Below, one piece after another: positions 51,259-61,297 of a stretch of 64,000 nucleotides of DNA. The notes under the pieces are model-generated. The model saw nothing but the letters and a program-made list of their open reading frames with translations. It searched no databases and was not told where the DNA came from. Source of the stretch: Kribbella sp. CA-293567. Lineage in GTDB: Bacteria > Actinomycetota > Actinomycetes > Propionibacteriales > Kribbellaceae. A program made the position numbers and the translations under genes. Each line of letters begins with the position of its first letter. Position 1 is the stretch's first letter. The stretch covers positions 5,270,001 through 5,334,000 of the forward strand of contig NZ_CP114065.1 in the NCBI RefSeq assembly GCF_027627575.1, in the 5' to 3' direction.

Positions 51259-52278
51259 TCACGAGTCGGCCAGGATCTGGCTGACGTAGCGCGCGACGGC
51301 GCGCACGGCGCCCATCGTGCTCGGGTAGTCCATGTGGGTCGGGCCGACGATGCCGAGAGTGGCCAGCGCCTCCGACTTGGAGCCGTAGCCGGTGGCGACG
51401 ACCGAGGTGGTGACAAGTCCTTCGTACGGGTTCTCGTGGCCGATCCGCACCGTCAGCGTCTGCGGGCTGGTCGCCTCGCCGAGCAGCTTGAGCAGGATCA
51501 CGTGTTCCTCGAGCGCCTCCAGTACGGGCTTGACGTTGCGCTCGAAGTCGTCGCCGTACCGGGTCAGGTTGGCCGCGCCGCCGACCGCGATCCGCTGCTC
51601 GCCCTCGACCGTGAAGGCCTCCAGCAGGCTGGTCACGATGGCGGCCACCAGCGGCCGGTCGGCCGGCGCGAAGGTGTCGCTCACGCTCGCGAGCGAGGTG
51701 GCCGCGTCGGTCAGCCGCTGGCCGGTGAGGGCCGAGTTCAGCCGGGACCTGAGGTCGGCGATCAGTTGTTCGTCGACGTCCTCCTGCGCCTCGACGATCC
51801 GCTGCTCGACCCGGCCGGTGCTGGTGATCAGCACCAGCAGCAGCCGGCGCGGGGTCATCGTGACCACCTCGATGTGCCGCACGCTCGACCGGCTGAGGGT
51901 CGGATACTGCACGATCGCGACCTGCCGGGTGATCTGCGCCAGCAACCGGACGGTCCGGCGGACCACGTCGTCGAGGTCGACCGCGCCGACCAGGAAGGAC
52001 GAGATCGCCTTCTTCTCGGCCTGCGACAGCGACTTGACCGTGCTCAGCTTGTCCACGAACAACCGGTAGCCCGCGTCGGTGGGGATCCGGCCGGCGCTGG
52101 TGTGCGGCTGGGTGATGTACCCCTCCTCCTCCAGCGCTGCCATGTCGTTGCGGACCGTCGCCGGGGAGACGCCGAGGTTGTGCCGGTCGACCAGGGTCTT
52201 CGACCCGACCGGCTCATGCGTGGCGACGTAGTCCTCGACGATGGCCCGGAGCACGTCCAGCTTGCGTTCGTCCAGCAC
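51259..52278 (-). CDS. hrcA: Heat-inducible repressor HrcA
   Basis: Repressor of class I heat-shock genes, 339 residues: N-terminal winged helix (ERKLDVLRAIVEDYVATHEPVGSK, SPATVRNDMAALEEEGYI) and C-terminal GAF-like domain with the PHTSAGRIPTDAGYRLFVD signature. GTG 52278 is chosen by family N-termini; TTG 52284 is possible. A CIRCE element lies 44 bp upstream, indicating autoregulation. Confidence 0.95.
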   Translation of the reverse strand: MLDERKLDVLRAIVEDYVATHEPVGSKTLVDRHNLGVSPATVRNDMAALEEEGYITQPHTSAGRIPTDAGYRLFVDKLSTVKSLSQAEKKAISSFLVGAVDLDDVVRRTVRLLAQITRQVAIVQYPTLSRSSVRHIEVVTMTPRRLLLVLITSTGRVEQRIVEAQEDVDEQLIADLRSRLNSALTGQRLTDAATSLASVSDTFAPADRPLVAAIVTSLLEAFTVEGEQRIAVGGAANLTRYGDDFERNVKPVLEALEEHVILLKLLGEATSPQTLTVRIGHENPYEGLVTTSVVATGYGSKSEALATLGIVGPTHMDYPSTMGAVRAVARYVSQILADS

Positions 52279-52321
52279 GCGCAAACCACCCTCTCTGAGG
52301 TGTCGGCCACCGGCAGCCCTC

Positions 52322-52348
52322 TTGGCACTCCGGACTTTGGAGTGCCAG
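52322..52348. promoter_or_regulatory. CIRCE element (HrcA operator)
   Basis: TTGGCACTC (52322-52330) and GAGTGCCAG (52340-52348) separated by 9 bases. Consensus is TTAGCACTC-N9-GAGTGCTAA; eight of nine paired positions are complementary. Lies between hrcA and the gene at 52400, on the hrcA promoter side. Confidence 0.9.
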
Positions 52349-52399
52349 TCTACCGAGCCGCCACAGCAGATACCGACGCGTAGCGGCGTGGGACTGGTC

Positions 52400-53491
52400 T
52401 CAGGCCAGTTCCGGCGACGCTCCCAACGGTACGGCGGCCGGCCGCGAGACCGTACTCGCCACGTCCAGTGACCGGTCCTGGGCCGCAGACTCGAGCACTG
52501 ACTCCAGTACGTCGAGCACGTGGTAGGCCAGCGCTCCGTCAGCGCGATGCGGCTCGCCGTTGCGCAGTGCGCGAGCCATGTCGGCCACCCCGACCCCCCG
52601 CCCGGCGTCGGCGTACCCACCGGCTACCGGAAGCTCTCTCCAGTCACGGTCGGTTGCGGTGGCGATCTCCACCGTGCCCGCGAAGTTGTTCGGATCGGGG
52701 ACGGACAGGCTGCCCTCGGTGCCGTAGATCTCGATTCGCGGCAGCCGTGCCGCCCAGACGTCGAAGCTCATCAGCACTGTGGTCAGTGCACCGGACTCAT
52801 GCTCAAGTACGCCGGTCACATGCGTCGGCACCTCGACCGGGAACGCCTCCCCCGCTCGTGGTCCCGTGTGGACCTTGCGCTGCTCCTGGGAGCGGCCCGC
52901 GCGGCCAGTGACTCGGCGTACCGGGCCGAGCAGCGTGACGAGGCTTGTCACGTAGTACGGGCCCATGTCGAGCAACGGACCGCCACCGGGTTGGTAGTAG
53001 AACTCAGGAGCCGGGTGCCACAGCTCGTGGCCCGGCGTGACGAACGAAGCCGTCGCAGCAGTCGGTACGCCGATGTCGCCGCGGTCGAGCGCCGCCCGTG
53101 CCGTCTGGGTCCCAGTGCCGAGCACAGTGTCGGGGGCGCAGCCGATGCGGAGGTTGTTGGCGGCGGCGAGCTTCAGGAGCGGCTCGGCCTCCGCACGGTC
53201 GACGGCGAGCGGCTTCTCGCCGTACACGTGCTTGCCGGCCTGCAGCGCCGCCTGGTGGACAGGTCCGTGCGCGGCCGGGATGGTCAGGTTGAGGACGATG
53301 TCGACCTCGGGATCGGCGAACAGGTCGTCCGACGTCAGCGCCCGGACGCCCGGATTCTGATCGGCGATCGCCTGCGCCCGCGAGAGATCGAGATCGGCGA
53401 CCGCGACCACCTGTACGCCGGGCAGCCTGGCCAGGTGCTCCAGGTAGGTGCCGCTGATGACGCCGGTGCCGACGATGCCGATGTTCGTCAC
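52400..53491 (-). CDS. Gfo/Idh/MocA-family oxidoreductase
   Basis: NAD(P)-dependent sugar or cyclitol dehydrogenase of 363 residues. N-terminal Rossmann fold with GIVGTGVISGTYLEHL, the family signature GKHVYGEKPLAVD (catalytic Lys), and MGPYYVTSLVTLLGPVRRV in the substrate domain. GTG 53491 overlaps the ThuA-like gene stop (GTGA); Gfo/ThuA pairs are common in sugar catabolism units, and ThuA/ThuB-type proteins act in trehalose utilisation in rhizobia. Confidence 0.92.
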   Translation of the reverse strand: MTNIGIVGTGVISGTYLEHLARLPGVQVVAVADLDLSRAQAIADQNPGVRALTSDDLFADPEVDIVLNLTIPAAHGPVHQAALQAGKHVYGEKPLAVDRAEAEPLLKLAAANNLRIGCAPDTVLGTGTQTARAALDRGDIGVPTAATASFVTPGHELWHPAPEFYYQPGGGPLLDMGPYYVTSLVTLLGPVRRVTGRAGRSQEQRKVHTGPRAGEAFPVEVPTHVTGVLEHESGALTTVLMSFDVWAARLPRIEIYGTEGSLSVPDPNNFAGTVEIATATDRDWRELPVAGGYADAGRGVGVADMARALRNGEPHRADGALAYHVLDVLESVLESAAQDRSLDVASTVSRPAAVPLGASPELA

Positions 53492-54129
53492 TTGCTCGCC
53501 CACAGCAGCCCCCGCTCGACGATCGTGCGGATCTGCGGCGTCTCCAGGTCGGCGACGGTGTGGCCCGGCGTACAGACGAAGACTCGACCTTCGCCCCAGC
53601 CGCGGGTCCAGACCGCCGGCATCGTCGCGCCCACGATCCAGGGGAAGTCCGGATGCGCGTCGAAGGTGGTGGTGGCCAGGACGTTGTTGGTCGGATCGGC
53701 GTGCACGTAGTACTGCTCGGTGCGCAGGTCGAACGCCGTCAGGCCCTCGACGATCGGGTGGCCGGAGACGATGTCGATCCGGTGGTCGACGGCGCCGCCC
53801 GGGTGCGAGACGAACTGGCCGCCGGTCATGAAGCTGTAGTCGGTGTTGCTGCGGAACGAGTCGATGATGCCGCCGTGCCAGCCGGCCAGGCCGGTCCCGG
53901 CCCGGACAGCGGCCTCCAGGCCCTTGACCTGCTCGGCGGTGATCTCGCTCATCGTGACGCACTGCAGCACCAGGTCGGTGCCGTCCAGGTCGAGATAGCT
54001 CTCCGGGCTGTCCGAGACGGTCACCTCGAAGCCGTTCTGCCGCAGGAAGGGAATGAACAGCTCGGTCGCCTCGACCGGGACATGGCCTTCCCAGCCGCCT
54101 CGCACCACCAGTGCCCGTCGTGTCGTCAC
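53488..54129 (-). CDS. ThuA-like domain protein
   Basis: A 213-residue class-I glutamine-amidotransferase-like fold protein of the ThuA type. Landmarks LVVRGGWEGH, GLAGWHGG (loop near the expected nucleophile), FVSHPGG, VHADPTNNVLATT and WTRGWGEGRVFVCTPGHT. No catalytic Cys at the GATase position, as usual for ThuA. GTG start; coupled with the oxidoreductase, so both likely act on one sugar. Confidence 0.88.
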   Translation of the reverse strand: MTTRRALVVRGGWEGHVPVEATELFIPFLRQNGFEVTVSDSPESYLDLDGTDLVLQCVTMSEITAEQVKGLEAAVRAGTGLAGWHGGIIDSFRSNTDYSFMTGGQFVSHPGGAVDHRIDIVSGHPIVEGLTAFDLRTEQYYVHADPTNNVLATTTFDAHPDFPWIVGATMPAVWTRGWGEGRVFVCTPGHTVADLETPQIRTIVERGLLWASK

Positions 54130-54274
54130 GCCGTCCGCCCTTCGTGTTCCATCGGGTGCAGAGATCGGATGAATCGGTTCAGCTCTGCGACCTTAGGCGG
54201 CCCACCACGGGCCTTCAACCCCCGTCCCGGCGGCTGGATGGGCACGGCGGCCGGCCGGCACTAGGGTCGGCTCC

Positions 54275-54655
54275 ATGGGATGGAAGTTCTGGAAGCAGGA
54301 GCCACGGGTGCAGGACGTCCGGCCGCAGGACGGCCCGGTGCCAGACGGATCGGTGCAGGACGGGCGGGTGCAGGACGCCGTACCGGCCGGGCAGTTCACG
54401 TTGCCGGTCGAGGACGTCTTCGCCATCACCGGCCGCGGCACGATCGTCACCGGACGGATCACCTCGGGCACGGTGCGGACCGGTGATCAGGTGCTGATCA
54501 TGCGTGCCGGGCAGCCGGTGGCGACCACCCGCGTCACCGCGATCGAGGCGTTCCGCAAGACGCTCACCGCCGCGAGCGCCGGGGAGAACGTCGGCCTGTT
54601 GCTCGAAGGCATCGACAAGAGCCAGGTGCTCGCCGGTGACGTCATCTCCCACTGA
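54275..54655 (+). CDS. Stand-alone EF-Tu domain 2 (translation-factor beta-barrel) protein
   Basis: A 126-residue protein with no GTPase domain. After a low-complexity head with repeats of VQD/PDG, residues 38-126 match EF-Tu domain 2: FTLPVEDVFAITGRGTIVTGRI, a GTVRTGDQV turn, TRVTAIEAFRKTLTAASAGENVGLLLEGI and VLAGDVI. In EF-Tu this barrel contacts the aminoacyl end of tRNA and the ribosome. Here it may bind RNA or ribosomes alone. A single gene with neighbours of unrelated function. Confidence 0.8.
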   Translation: MGWKFWKQEPRVQDVRPQDGPVPDGSVQDGRVQDAVPAGQFTLPVEDVFAITGRGTIVTGRITSGTVRTGDQVLIMRAGQPVATTRVTAIEAFRKTLTAASAGENVGLLLEGIDKSQVLAGDVISH

Positions 54656-54689
54656 TCACCGGCGCCGGGCGGCCGGTTAGGGTCGCGGT

Positions 54690-55478
54690 ATGAGTGCGTG
54701 GGAAGAACTCGGCGACCGCACGTGGGTCCGCCGGTATCCGGAGTACGACGTGAACGTCGGGCTCGTCGTCGGCAGCGAGGGCGCCCTGGTGGTCGACACC
54801 CGGGCCGACGTGGAGCAGGCGACGCAGTTGCTCGCCGACATCCGCGAGGTCACCGAACTGCCGGTGCGCTGGGTGGTCAACACCCACGCCCACTTCGACC
54901 ACGTCTTCGGCAACCCCGCCTTCGAGGGCGCGACCAGCTACGCGCAGGAGAACACCGTCGCCGCGGTCGCCGGGACCGTTGCCATCGACATCGGTTTCGC
55001 GGTCGCCAAGGTGATCGAGCTGGGCGACCGCCGGGTCGAGCTGCTGCACCTGGGCAACGGGCACACCGACGGCGACCTGGTGATCGTCGTACCGGACGTG
55101 GACGTGTTCTTCGCCGGTGACCTGATCGAGGAGTCGGCGCCGCCGTCGTACGGCGAGGACTGCCATCCACTGCAGTGGGCCGACACGGTCGACCGGCTGA
55201 TCGGGCTGCTGTCCGCGACGGCCAGGGTCGTGCCCGGGCACGGTGCGGTGGTCGACGCGGAGTTCGTCCGCGACCAGAACAGCGACATCGGCACGGTCGC
55301 GAACACCATCTCGGGGCTGCACCACAACGGCACCTCACTCGAGGCAGCGCTCGCGCACACCGACGACTGGCCGTGGCCGCATCCCCACCTCGAGCAGGCC
55401 GTACGCCGCGGGTACGCCGCCCTGGGCGCGCCGCCGCGCCCGACCCTGCCGCTGCTCGGACTGGCCAAGGACGAGTAG
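54690..55478 (+). CDS. MBL-fold metallo-hydrolase
   Basis: A 262-residue metallo-beta-lactamase-fold enzyme with zinc motif NTHAHFDH (about 65-72), LGNGHTDGDLVI, FFAGDLIEE and VPGHGAVVD. Similar to the quinoprotein-relay/SoxH-type group. Substrate cannot be told. ATG at 54690, 34 bp after the EF-Tu-like gene, same strand. Confidence 0.9.
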   Translation: MSAWEELGDRTWVRRYPEYDVNVGLVVGSEGALVVDTRADVEQATQLLADIREVTELPVRWVVNTHAHFDHVFGNPAFEGATSYAQENTVAAVAGTVAIDIGFAVAKVIELGDRRVELLHLGNGHTDGDLVIVVPDVDVFFAGDLIEESAPPSYGEDCHPLQWADTVDRLIGLLSATARVVPGHGAVVDAEFVRDQNSDIGTVANTISGLHHNGTSLEAALAHTDDWPWPHPHLEQAVRRGYAALGAPPRPTLPLLGLAKDE

Positions 55479-55596
55479 GACCCTCGCTCCGCGACCACCG
55501 TCGGCGACGACGGTCACGCTCCGCGGTTACGCGTTGACAGGACGTCCGTGATCCCGCACGTTGGTGCGACACACGACTGCGGACGAGGTGGCGACG

Positions 55597-57147
<1,551 letters not shown>

Positions 57148-57187
57148 TCACCCTGCCTGCGTGGTCGATGGCTTATCTTCGGTCGCG

Positions 57188-58942
57188 ATGGCTATCGCTG
57201 AGCAGGACCTCAGACGCTTCCTGGTGGATCGGATCGCACGCTCCTGCGAACTCACCGAGGCCGACATCGACCCGGACCGGTTGCTGGAGCAGTACGGGCT
57301 GACCTCGAAGGACGCGATCGCGGCCACCGGGGAGCTCGAGGAGCTGCTCGGGCGGCGCCTGGAGCCGAGCAGCATCTGGCGGTATCCGACCGTCAACCAG
57401 ATGATCCGCGGTCTGCTCAGCGACACCTGGCCCGACGGCGTCCCGATCACCCCCACGGAACCACTCACCGGGGACGAGATCGCCGTCATCGGCCTCGGCC
57501 TCCGCCCGACCGGCGGCGACCAGTTGTTGCTGGAGGTCGCGTGGGAGGCTCTCGAGTACGCCGGAATCTCACCTCGCGCCCTGGCAGGCACCTCGACCGG
57601 CGTGTTCGGCGCCGCCGCTCTGGCCCCGCAGCTCGCGCTGGCCGGTCCGGTCGATTCCACCGGCGCTCCGGTAGCGCAAGCGATAGCGAGCCTCCGGTCC
57701 GGCAGCTCCGACCTCGCTCTTGCCGTCCTGCCCGTCTTGGCCGACCACGGTTGCCGCATCGCCGTTCTCAAGCGTCTGGCCGACGCCACTCGGGACTTCG
57801 ACCAGGTACTTGCCTTGTGCATCGATTCCGAGAACTCACCAGCTGAACCGGAGACGGACGACTTCTTCGAGGCGGTGCTGACGGCCGATCGCGGGATGAC
57901 TCGCGACCTGGTCCCGTTCCCCGTCGGCCGGTCGCTGGCAACCCCGCAGGCCGTCGTACGCCGGGCGCGCCCTGCCGCACGCACGCCCTCGAGCGGGCCG
58001 ACCAGGCTCCTGCTGGCGGACGTGTCGATCGAGCGCATCCAGCAGTACGCCGAGCAGCTGGCCGCACACCTCCGCGCCACCTCCGCCGCGGGCAACGCGG
58101 ATGTCGCGCACACCCTGGCCCGACGGACCGGTCGCGGTCCGGTCCGGGCGGCCGTCGTCGGCCGGGAACGAGCCGACCTCACCGCCGCCCTGACATCGCT
58201 TGCCCAGGGCAACGATAGTCCGGATGTCCTGAGCGCCCAGGCAACTGCGGAGCCGCCGCAACCGGTGTGGGTCTTCTCGGGCCGGCCCGAAGAGGTGCTC
58301 CCGACAGAGCTCCTCGCTGCTGGAGGACTGCGGGAACTGGCGGAGAGCGTGCCGGGCCTCGCGGGCATGATCGCGGAGCTCGATCCGTTGATGGCCTGGG
58401 CCGCGGGCGTTTCACTTCGCGATGCGGTGCTGAACGGAACTGTGCCGATCGGTGACGAGTTGCCGATCACGTACGCCGTACAGCTCGCGCTTGCCTTGTC
58501 ATGGCAGCAGTACGGCGTCGTACCGGCAGCGATCGCGGCCGACGGCGCAGGTGAGGTCGCGGCCGCGGTCGTGGCGGGAGCGCTGACTGCCACCGAAGGT
58601 GCGCAAGTGATCGCCGCCTTGGCCCGTACGCCGGACCAGCTCAACACAGCCTTGGCGGATCTCTCCCCCGCAGCCGCCCGCCTGCCTTTCTACTCAGCAG
58701 CCTCGACCGAGACGGTCCCGTTCAGCGCCGACTACTGGGCCGCCAACTCCAAGCAGCCGGACACCCTCGGTACGACGCTCAGCCGCGCCACCCTCGACGG
58801 TCACCAACTCTTCTTCCCGCTGACCGCCGACGCGCTCGCGTTCCATACCCAGCTCGCGCGGCTCGAGGTGCTCGGTCACCCGATCGTCGTGCCGCCGGGT
58901 CGCGTCACCGACGTACCGGTTCCGGCCTGGCCCACGCCGTGA
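57188..58942 (+). CDS. ACP with degenerate ketosynthase and acyltransferase remnants (PKS relic)
   Basis: A 584-residue PKS-like protein. Residues 1-85 form an acyl carrier domain with phosphopantetheine Ser40 in YGLTSKDAI. Residues 96-215 are a shrunken ketosynthase: IAVIGLGLRPTGG joins directly to LLLEVAWEALEYAGI, and the active-site DTACSSS is PVDSTG, so the Cys is lost; the His motifs are absent. Residues 355-584 are an acyltransferase with GHSxGE changed to ADGAGE (Ser to Gly). Only the ACP looks usable. It is coupled by a 4-base overlap to a fatty-acyl-AMP ligase that could load Ser40. Perhaps an acyl carrier with a scaffold role. Confidence 0.85.
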   Translation: MAIAEQDLRRFLVDRIARSCELTEADIDPDRLLEQYGLTSKDAIAATGELEELLGRRLEPSSIWRYPTVNQMIRGLLSDTWPDGVPITPTEPLTGDEIAVIGLGLRPTGGDQLLLEVAWEALEYAGISPRALAGTSTGVFGAAALAPQLALAGPVDSTGAPVAQAIASLRSGSSDLALAVLPVLADHGCRIAVLKRLADATRDFDQVLALCIDSENSPAEPETDDFFEAVLTADRGMTRDLVPFPVGRSLATPQAVVRRARPAARTPSSGPTRLLLADVSIERIQQYAEQLAAHLRATSAAGNADVAHTLARRTGRGPVRAAVVGRERADLTAALTSLAQGNDSPDVLSAQATAEPPQPVWVFSGRPEEVLPTELLAAGGLRELAESVPGLAGMIAELDPLMAWAAGVSLRDAVLNGTVPIGDELPITYAVQLALALSWQQYGVVPAAIAADGAGEVAAAVVAGALTATEGAQVIAALARTPDQLNTALADLSPAAARLPFYSAASTETVPFSADYWAANSKQPDTLGTTLSRATLDGHQLFFPLTADALAFHTQLARLEVLGHPIVVPPGRVTDVPVPAWPTP

Positions 58943-60597
58943 CCACGATCGTCGACCTGGTCGTTCGCTGGGCGCGGGAGAAGCCTGATCATCCTGCCTA
59001 CACCTACGTCGATCACCAGGCAGGCACTCGCACCACGCTGACCTGGAGTGAGGTCGACACTCGCGCCCGCTCCACCGCGGCCGCGATCCGCGAGCACGCC
59101 GAACCAGGCGACCGCGTCGCCATCCTCACGCCGCAAGGACTCGACTACCTCATCGCGGTCCTCGGCTCCTGCTACGCCCGGACGATCGCGGTCCCGTTGT
59201 TCGCGCCCGACCTGCCCGGACACCGCGCCAGGCTGGACGGCGCGCTGGCCGACAGCTCACCGGCCTGCGTCCTCACCAGCTCGCCAGCCGATGACGCAGC
59301 CGATGCCGCTGTCGCTGCCGGTCCGACGATCGCTCTCGATCAGGTCCGGCCGGCCGGCTGGCAACCCGAGCCGATCGACCCGGACGACCTCGCCTACCTG
59401 CAGTACACCTCCGGCTCGACCGGCGAACCGAGCGGCGTGATGGTCTCCCATCGCAACCTGATCGCGAACGTGCGGCAGCTGATCGAGGCCTTCGAGTTCC
59501 GGCCGGGCCGCTCGATGACGGTCAGCTGGCTGCCGCTGTTCCACGACATGGGCCTGATCCTGACGCTCGGCGTACCGCTGCTGCACGGCGACCGCTCGGT
59601 CTTCACCGATCCGGTCGCGTTCCTGATGCGCCCGGCGCGCTGGTTCCAGCTGGCCGACGGACCGCTCGACGTCTACACCGCGGCCCCGAACTTCGCCTAC
59701 GACTACTGCGTCCAGCGGATCTCCGCCAAGGAGGATCTCGACCTGAGCCGCTTCAAGGCCTTCCTCAACGGCGCCGAACCGATTCGGCCGGCCACCATCG
59801 CGGCCTTCACCGATGCCTTCCGCGACTGCGGTCTCGACCCGGCCAGCCACGTCCCGGCGTACGGGCTGGCGGAGGCGGTCGTGTTCGTCGCCAGCGCGCT
59901 CGTGGACACCGAACCGACCATCACCTCGTTCGACCGCGACGCCGTCACCACCGGCGTACTGCGGCCGCCCGGTGCCGCTGCCACCGAGTTGGTGTCCTGC
60001 GGCCCACCGCGCGGTCAGCAGGTCGTCATCGCGGACCCGGCCGGCAACCCTCTCCCCTCAGGCCACGTCGGCGAGATCCACTTGGCCGGCCCGAACGTCG
60101 CCCGCGGCTACTGGTCCGACCCCGCCCGCACCACCGTGGTCTTCGGCGCAACCCTCACCGACGGCACCGGCCCCTGGCTCCGCACCGGCGACCTCGGCGC
60201 CCTGTTCGACGGCGAGCTCTACGTCACCGGCCGCCTCAAGGACCTGATCATCATCGACGGCCGCAACCACCACCCCCAGGACATCGAAGCCACCATCCAC
60301 CGCACCCACCCAGCTCTCCGGCCAGGCAGAGTAGCCGCCTTCTCCGTCCCCTCCCACGACACCGAACACCTGATCGTCATCGTCGAGCACACCACTTCCG
60401 ACGACCCCACCGGCTCCATCCGCGCCGCCGTGAACCGCCACCACGCCCTCCGCGTCCACCACGTCCTCCTCACCCGCCCAGGCACCATCCACCGAACCTC
60501 CAGCGGCAAACCCGCCCGCCACCCCACCCGCACCTGGTACCTCGAAACCGCTGGAGCTCGACCGTCGCCGATTGTCCGGCCCAGCCAACCGGGCTAG
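58939..60597 (+). CDS. Fatty-acyl-AMP ligase (FAAL)
   Basis: Activates a fatty acid as acyl-AMP and passes it to an ACP instead of CoA. 552 residues; adenylate motifs YLQYTSGSTGEPSGV, SWLPLFHDMGLI, AYGLAEAVVFV, WLRTGDLGAL and the FAAL-type hinge GRLKDLIIIDGRNHHPQDIE. GTG start overlaps the ACP/PKS-relic stop, so the partner ACP is almost certainly that protein. No thioesterase, reductase or active ketosynthase is nearby, so the product is open: an acyl-ACP used elsewhere or a modified lipid. The TAG stop lies within the first of two repeats forming the downstream toxin-antitoxin operator. Confidence 0.93.
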   Translation: MTTIVDLVVRWAREKPDHPAYTYVDHQAGTRTTLTWSEVDTRARSTAAAIREHAEPGDRVAILTPQGLDYLIAVLGSCYARTIAVPLFAPDLPGHRARLDGALADSSPACVLTSSPADDAADAAVAAGPTIALDQVRPAGWQPEPIDPDDLAYLQYTSGSTGEPSGVMVSHRNLIANVRQLIEAFEFRPGRSMTVSWLPLFHDMGLILTLGVPLLHGDRSVFTDPVAFLMRPARWFQLADGPLDVYTAAPNFAYDYCVQRISAKEDLDLSRFKAFLNGAEPIRPATIAAFTDAFRDCGLDPASHVPAYGLAEAVVFVASALVDTEPTITSFDRDAVTTGVLRPPGAAATELVSCGPPRGQQVVIADPAGNPLPSGHVGEIHLAGPNVARGYWSDPARTTVVFGATLTDGTGPWLRTGDLGALFDGELYVTGRLKDLIIIDGRNHHPQDIEATIHRTHPALRPGRVAAFSVPSHDTEHLIVIVEHTTSDDPTGSIRAAVNRHHALRVHHVLLTRPGTIHRTSSGKPARHPTRTWYLETAGARPSPIVRPSQPG

Positions 60598-60618
60598 GCT
60601 TAGCTAACCGGACTAGCC
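60587..60618. promoter_or_regulatory. Putative toxin-antitoxin operator (direct and inverted repeats)
   Basis: AACCGGGCTAG (60587-60597) and AACCGGACTAG (60606-60616) are direct repeats with one mismatch and a 19-bp period. TTAGCTAA (60600-60607) is a palindrome between them, and GGCTAG/CTAGCC form an outer inverted repeat. Located 17 bp before the antitoxin ATG, as expected for Phd-type autoregulation. Confidence 0.6.
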
Positions 60619-60632
60619 GAGCGGGAGAGGCC

Positions 60633-60887
60633 ATGACAGAGCCCACGGCGCAGTACAACATGCATGAGGCGAAGACCCAGCTGTCGCGCATCATCGACCG
60701 GGTCGAGCACGGCGAAGAGGTCATCATCAGCCGCGCCGGACGCCCGGTGGCGAAGGTTGTCCCGCTGCCGCAGGTCGTCTGCCGCCAAGGCCGCGGGATT
60801 CTGGCCAACCGGGCCGTGCTGGCCGCCGACTGGGATTCGGTCGAGACCAACGAGGAGATCGCCGGCGACTTCGGTCTGTCGTCGTGA
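60633..60887 (+). CDS. Phd/YefM-family antitoxin
   Basis: An 84-residue antitoxin: N-terminal Phd fold (NMHEAKTQLSRIIDRVEHGEEVIISRAGRPVAKVVPL) that binds DNA as a dimer, and an acidic C-terminal tail (WDSVETNEEIAGDFG) that would wrap the toxin. ATG follows GGGAGAGG. Stop overlaps the PIN toxin gene by 4 bases. Confidence 0.92.
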   Translation: MTEPTAQYNMHEAKTQLSRIIDRVEHGEEVIISRAGRPVAKVVPLPQVVCRQGRGILANRAVLAADWDSVETNEEIAGDFGLSS

Positions 60888-61279
60888 CCCGGTCGGGCCT
60901 CCCGCGCAGGCTGCTGCTGGACACCCATGTCCTGCTCTGGTGGATGCTGGACGGCCCCGAGTTGGCCGATGAGCTCAAGGACCGGATCGACACCGAGCTC
61001 CAGGTCTATGTCAGCGCCGCGACGATCTGGGAGATCTCGATCAAGGCAGCGGCCGGCAAGCTCGACCTGCCGCCGAACTTCCTGGAGCTGGTCGAACGCA
61101 CCGGAGTCGGTGAGCTGCCGATCCGGTCGGCTCACGCAGACCTGGCCGGCCGGCTCCCACTCCTGCATCGCGATCCTTTCGACCGGATGCTGATCGCTCA
61201 GGCCCTCACCGAGAGACTCACGCTGGTGACCAGGAACGCAACGATTCACCAGTACGACGTACCGGTACTGAAAGCCTGA
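60884..61279 (+). CDS. PIN-domain toxin (VapC-like ribonuclease)
   Basis: A 131-residue PIN-fold nuclease. The acidic metal site is present: Asp in LLLDTHVLLWW, Glu in ATIWEISIKAA, and Asp residues in RDPFDRMLIAQA, with VTRNATIHQY near the end. This subtype usually pairs with Phd antitoxins. Target RNA unknown. GTG start overlaps the antitoxin stop. Confidence 0.92.
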   Translation: MTRSGLPRRLLLDTHVLLWWMLDGPELADELKDRIDTELQVYVSAATIWEISIKAAAGKLDLPPNFLELVERTGVGELPIRSAHADLAGRLPLLHRDPFDRMLIAQALTERLTLVTRNATIHQYDVPVLKA

Positions 61280-61297
61280 ACAGGTTAGGTTTGGACC

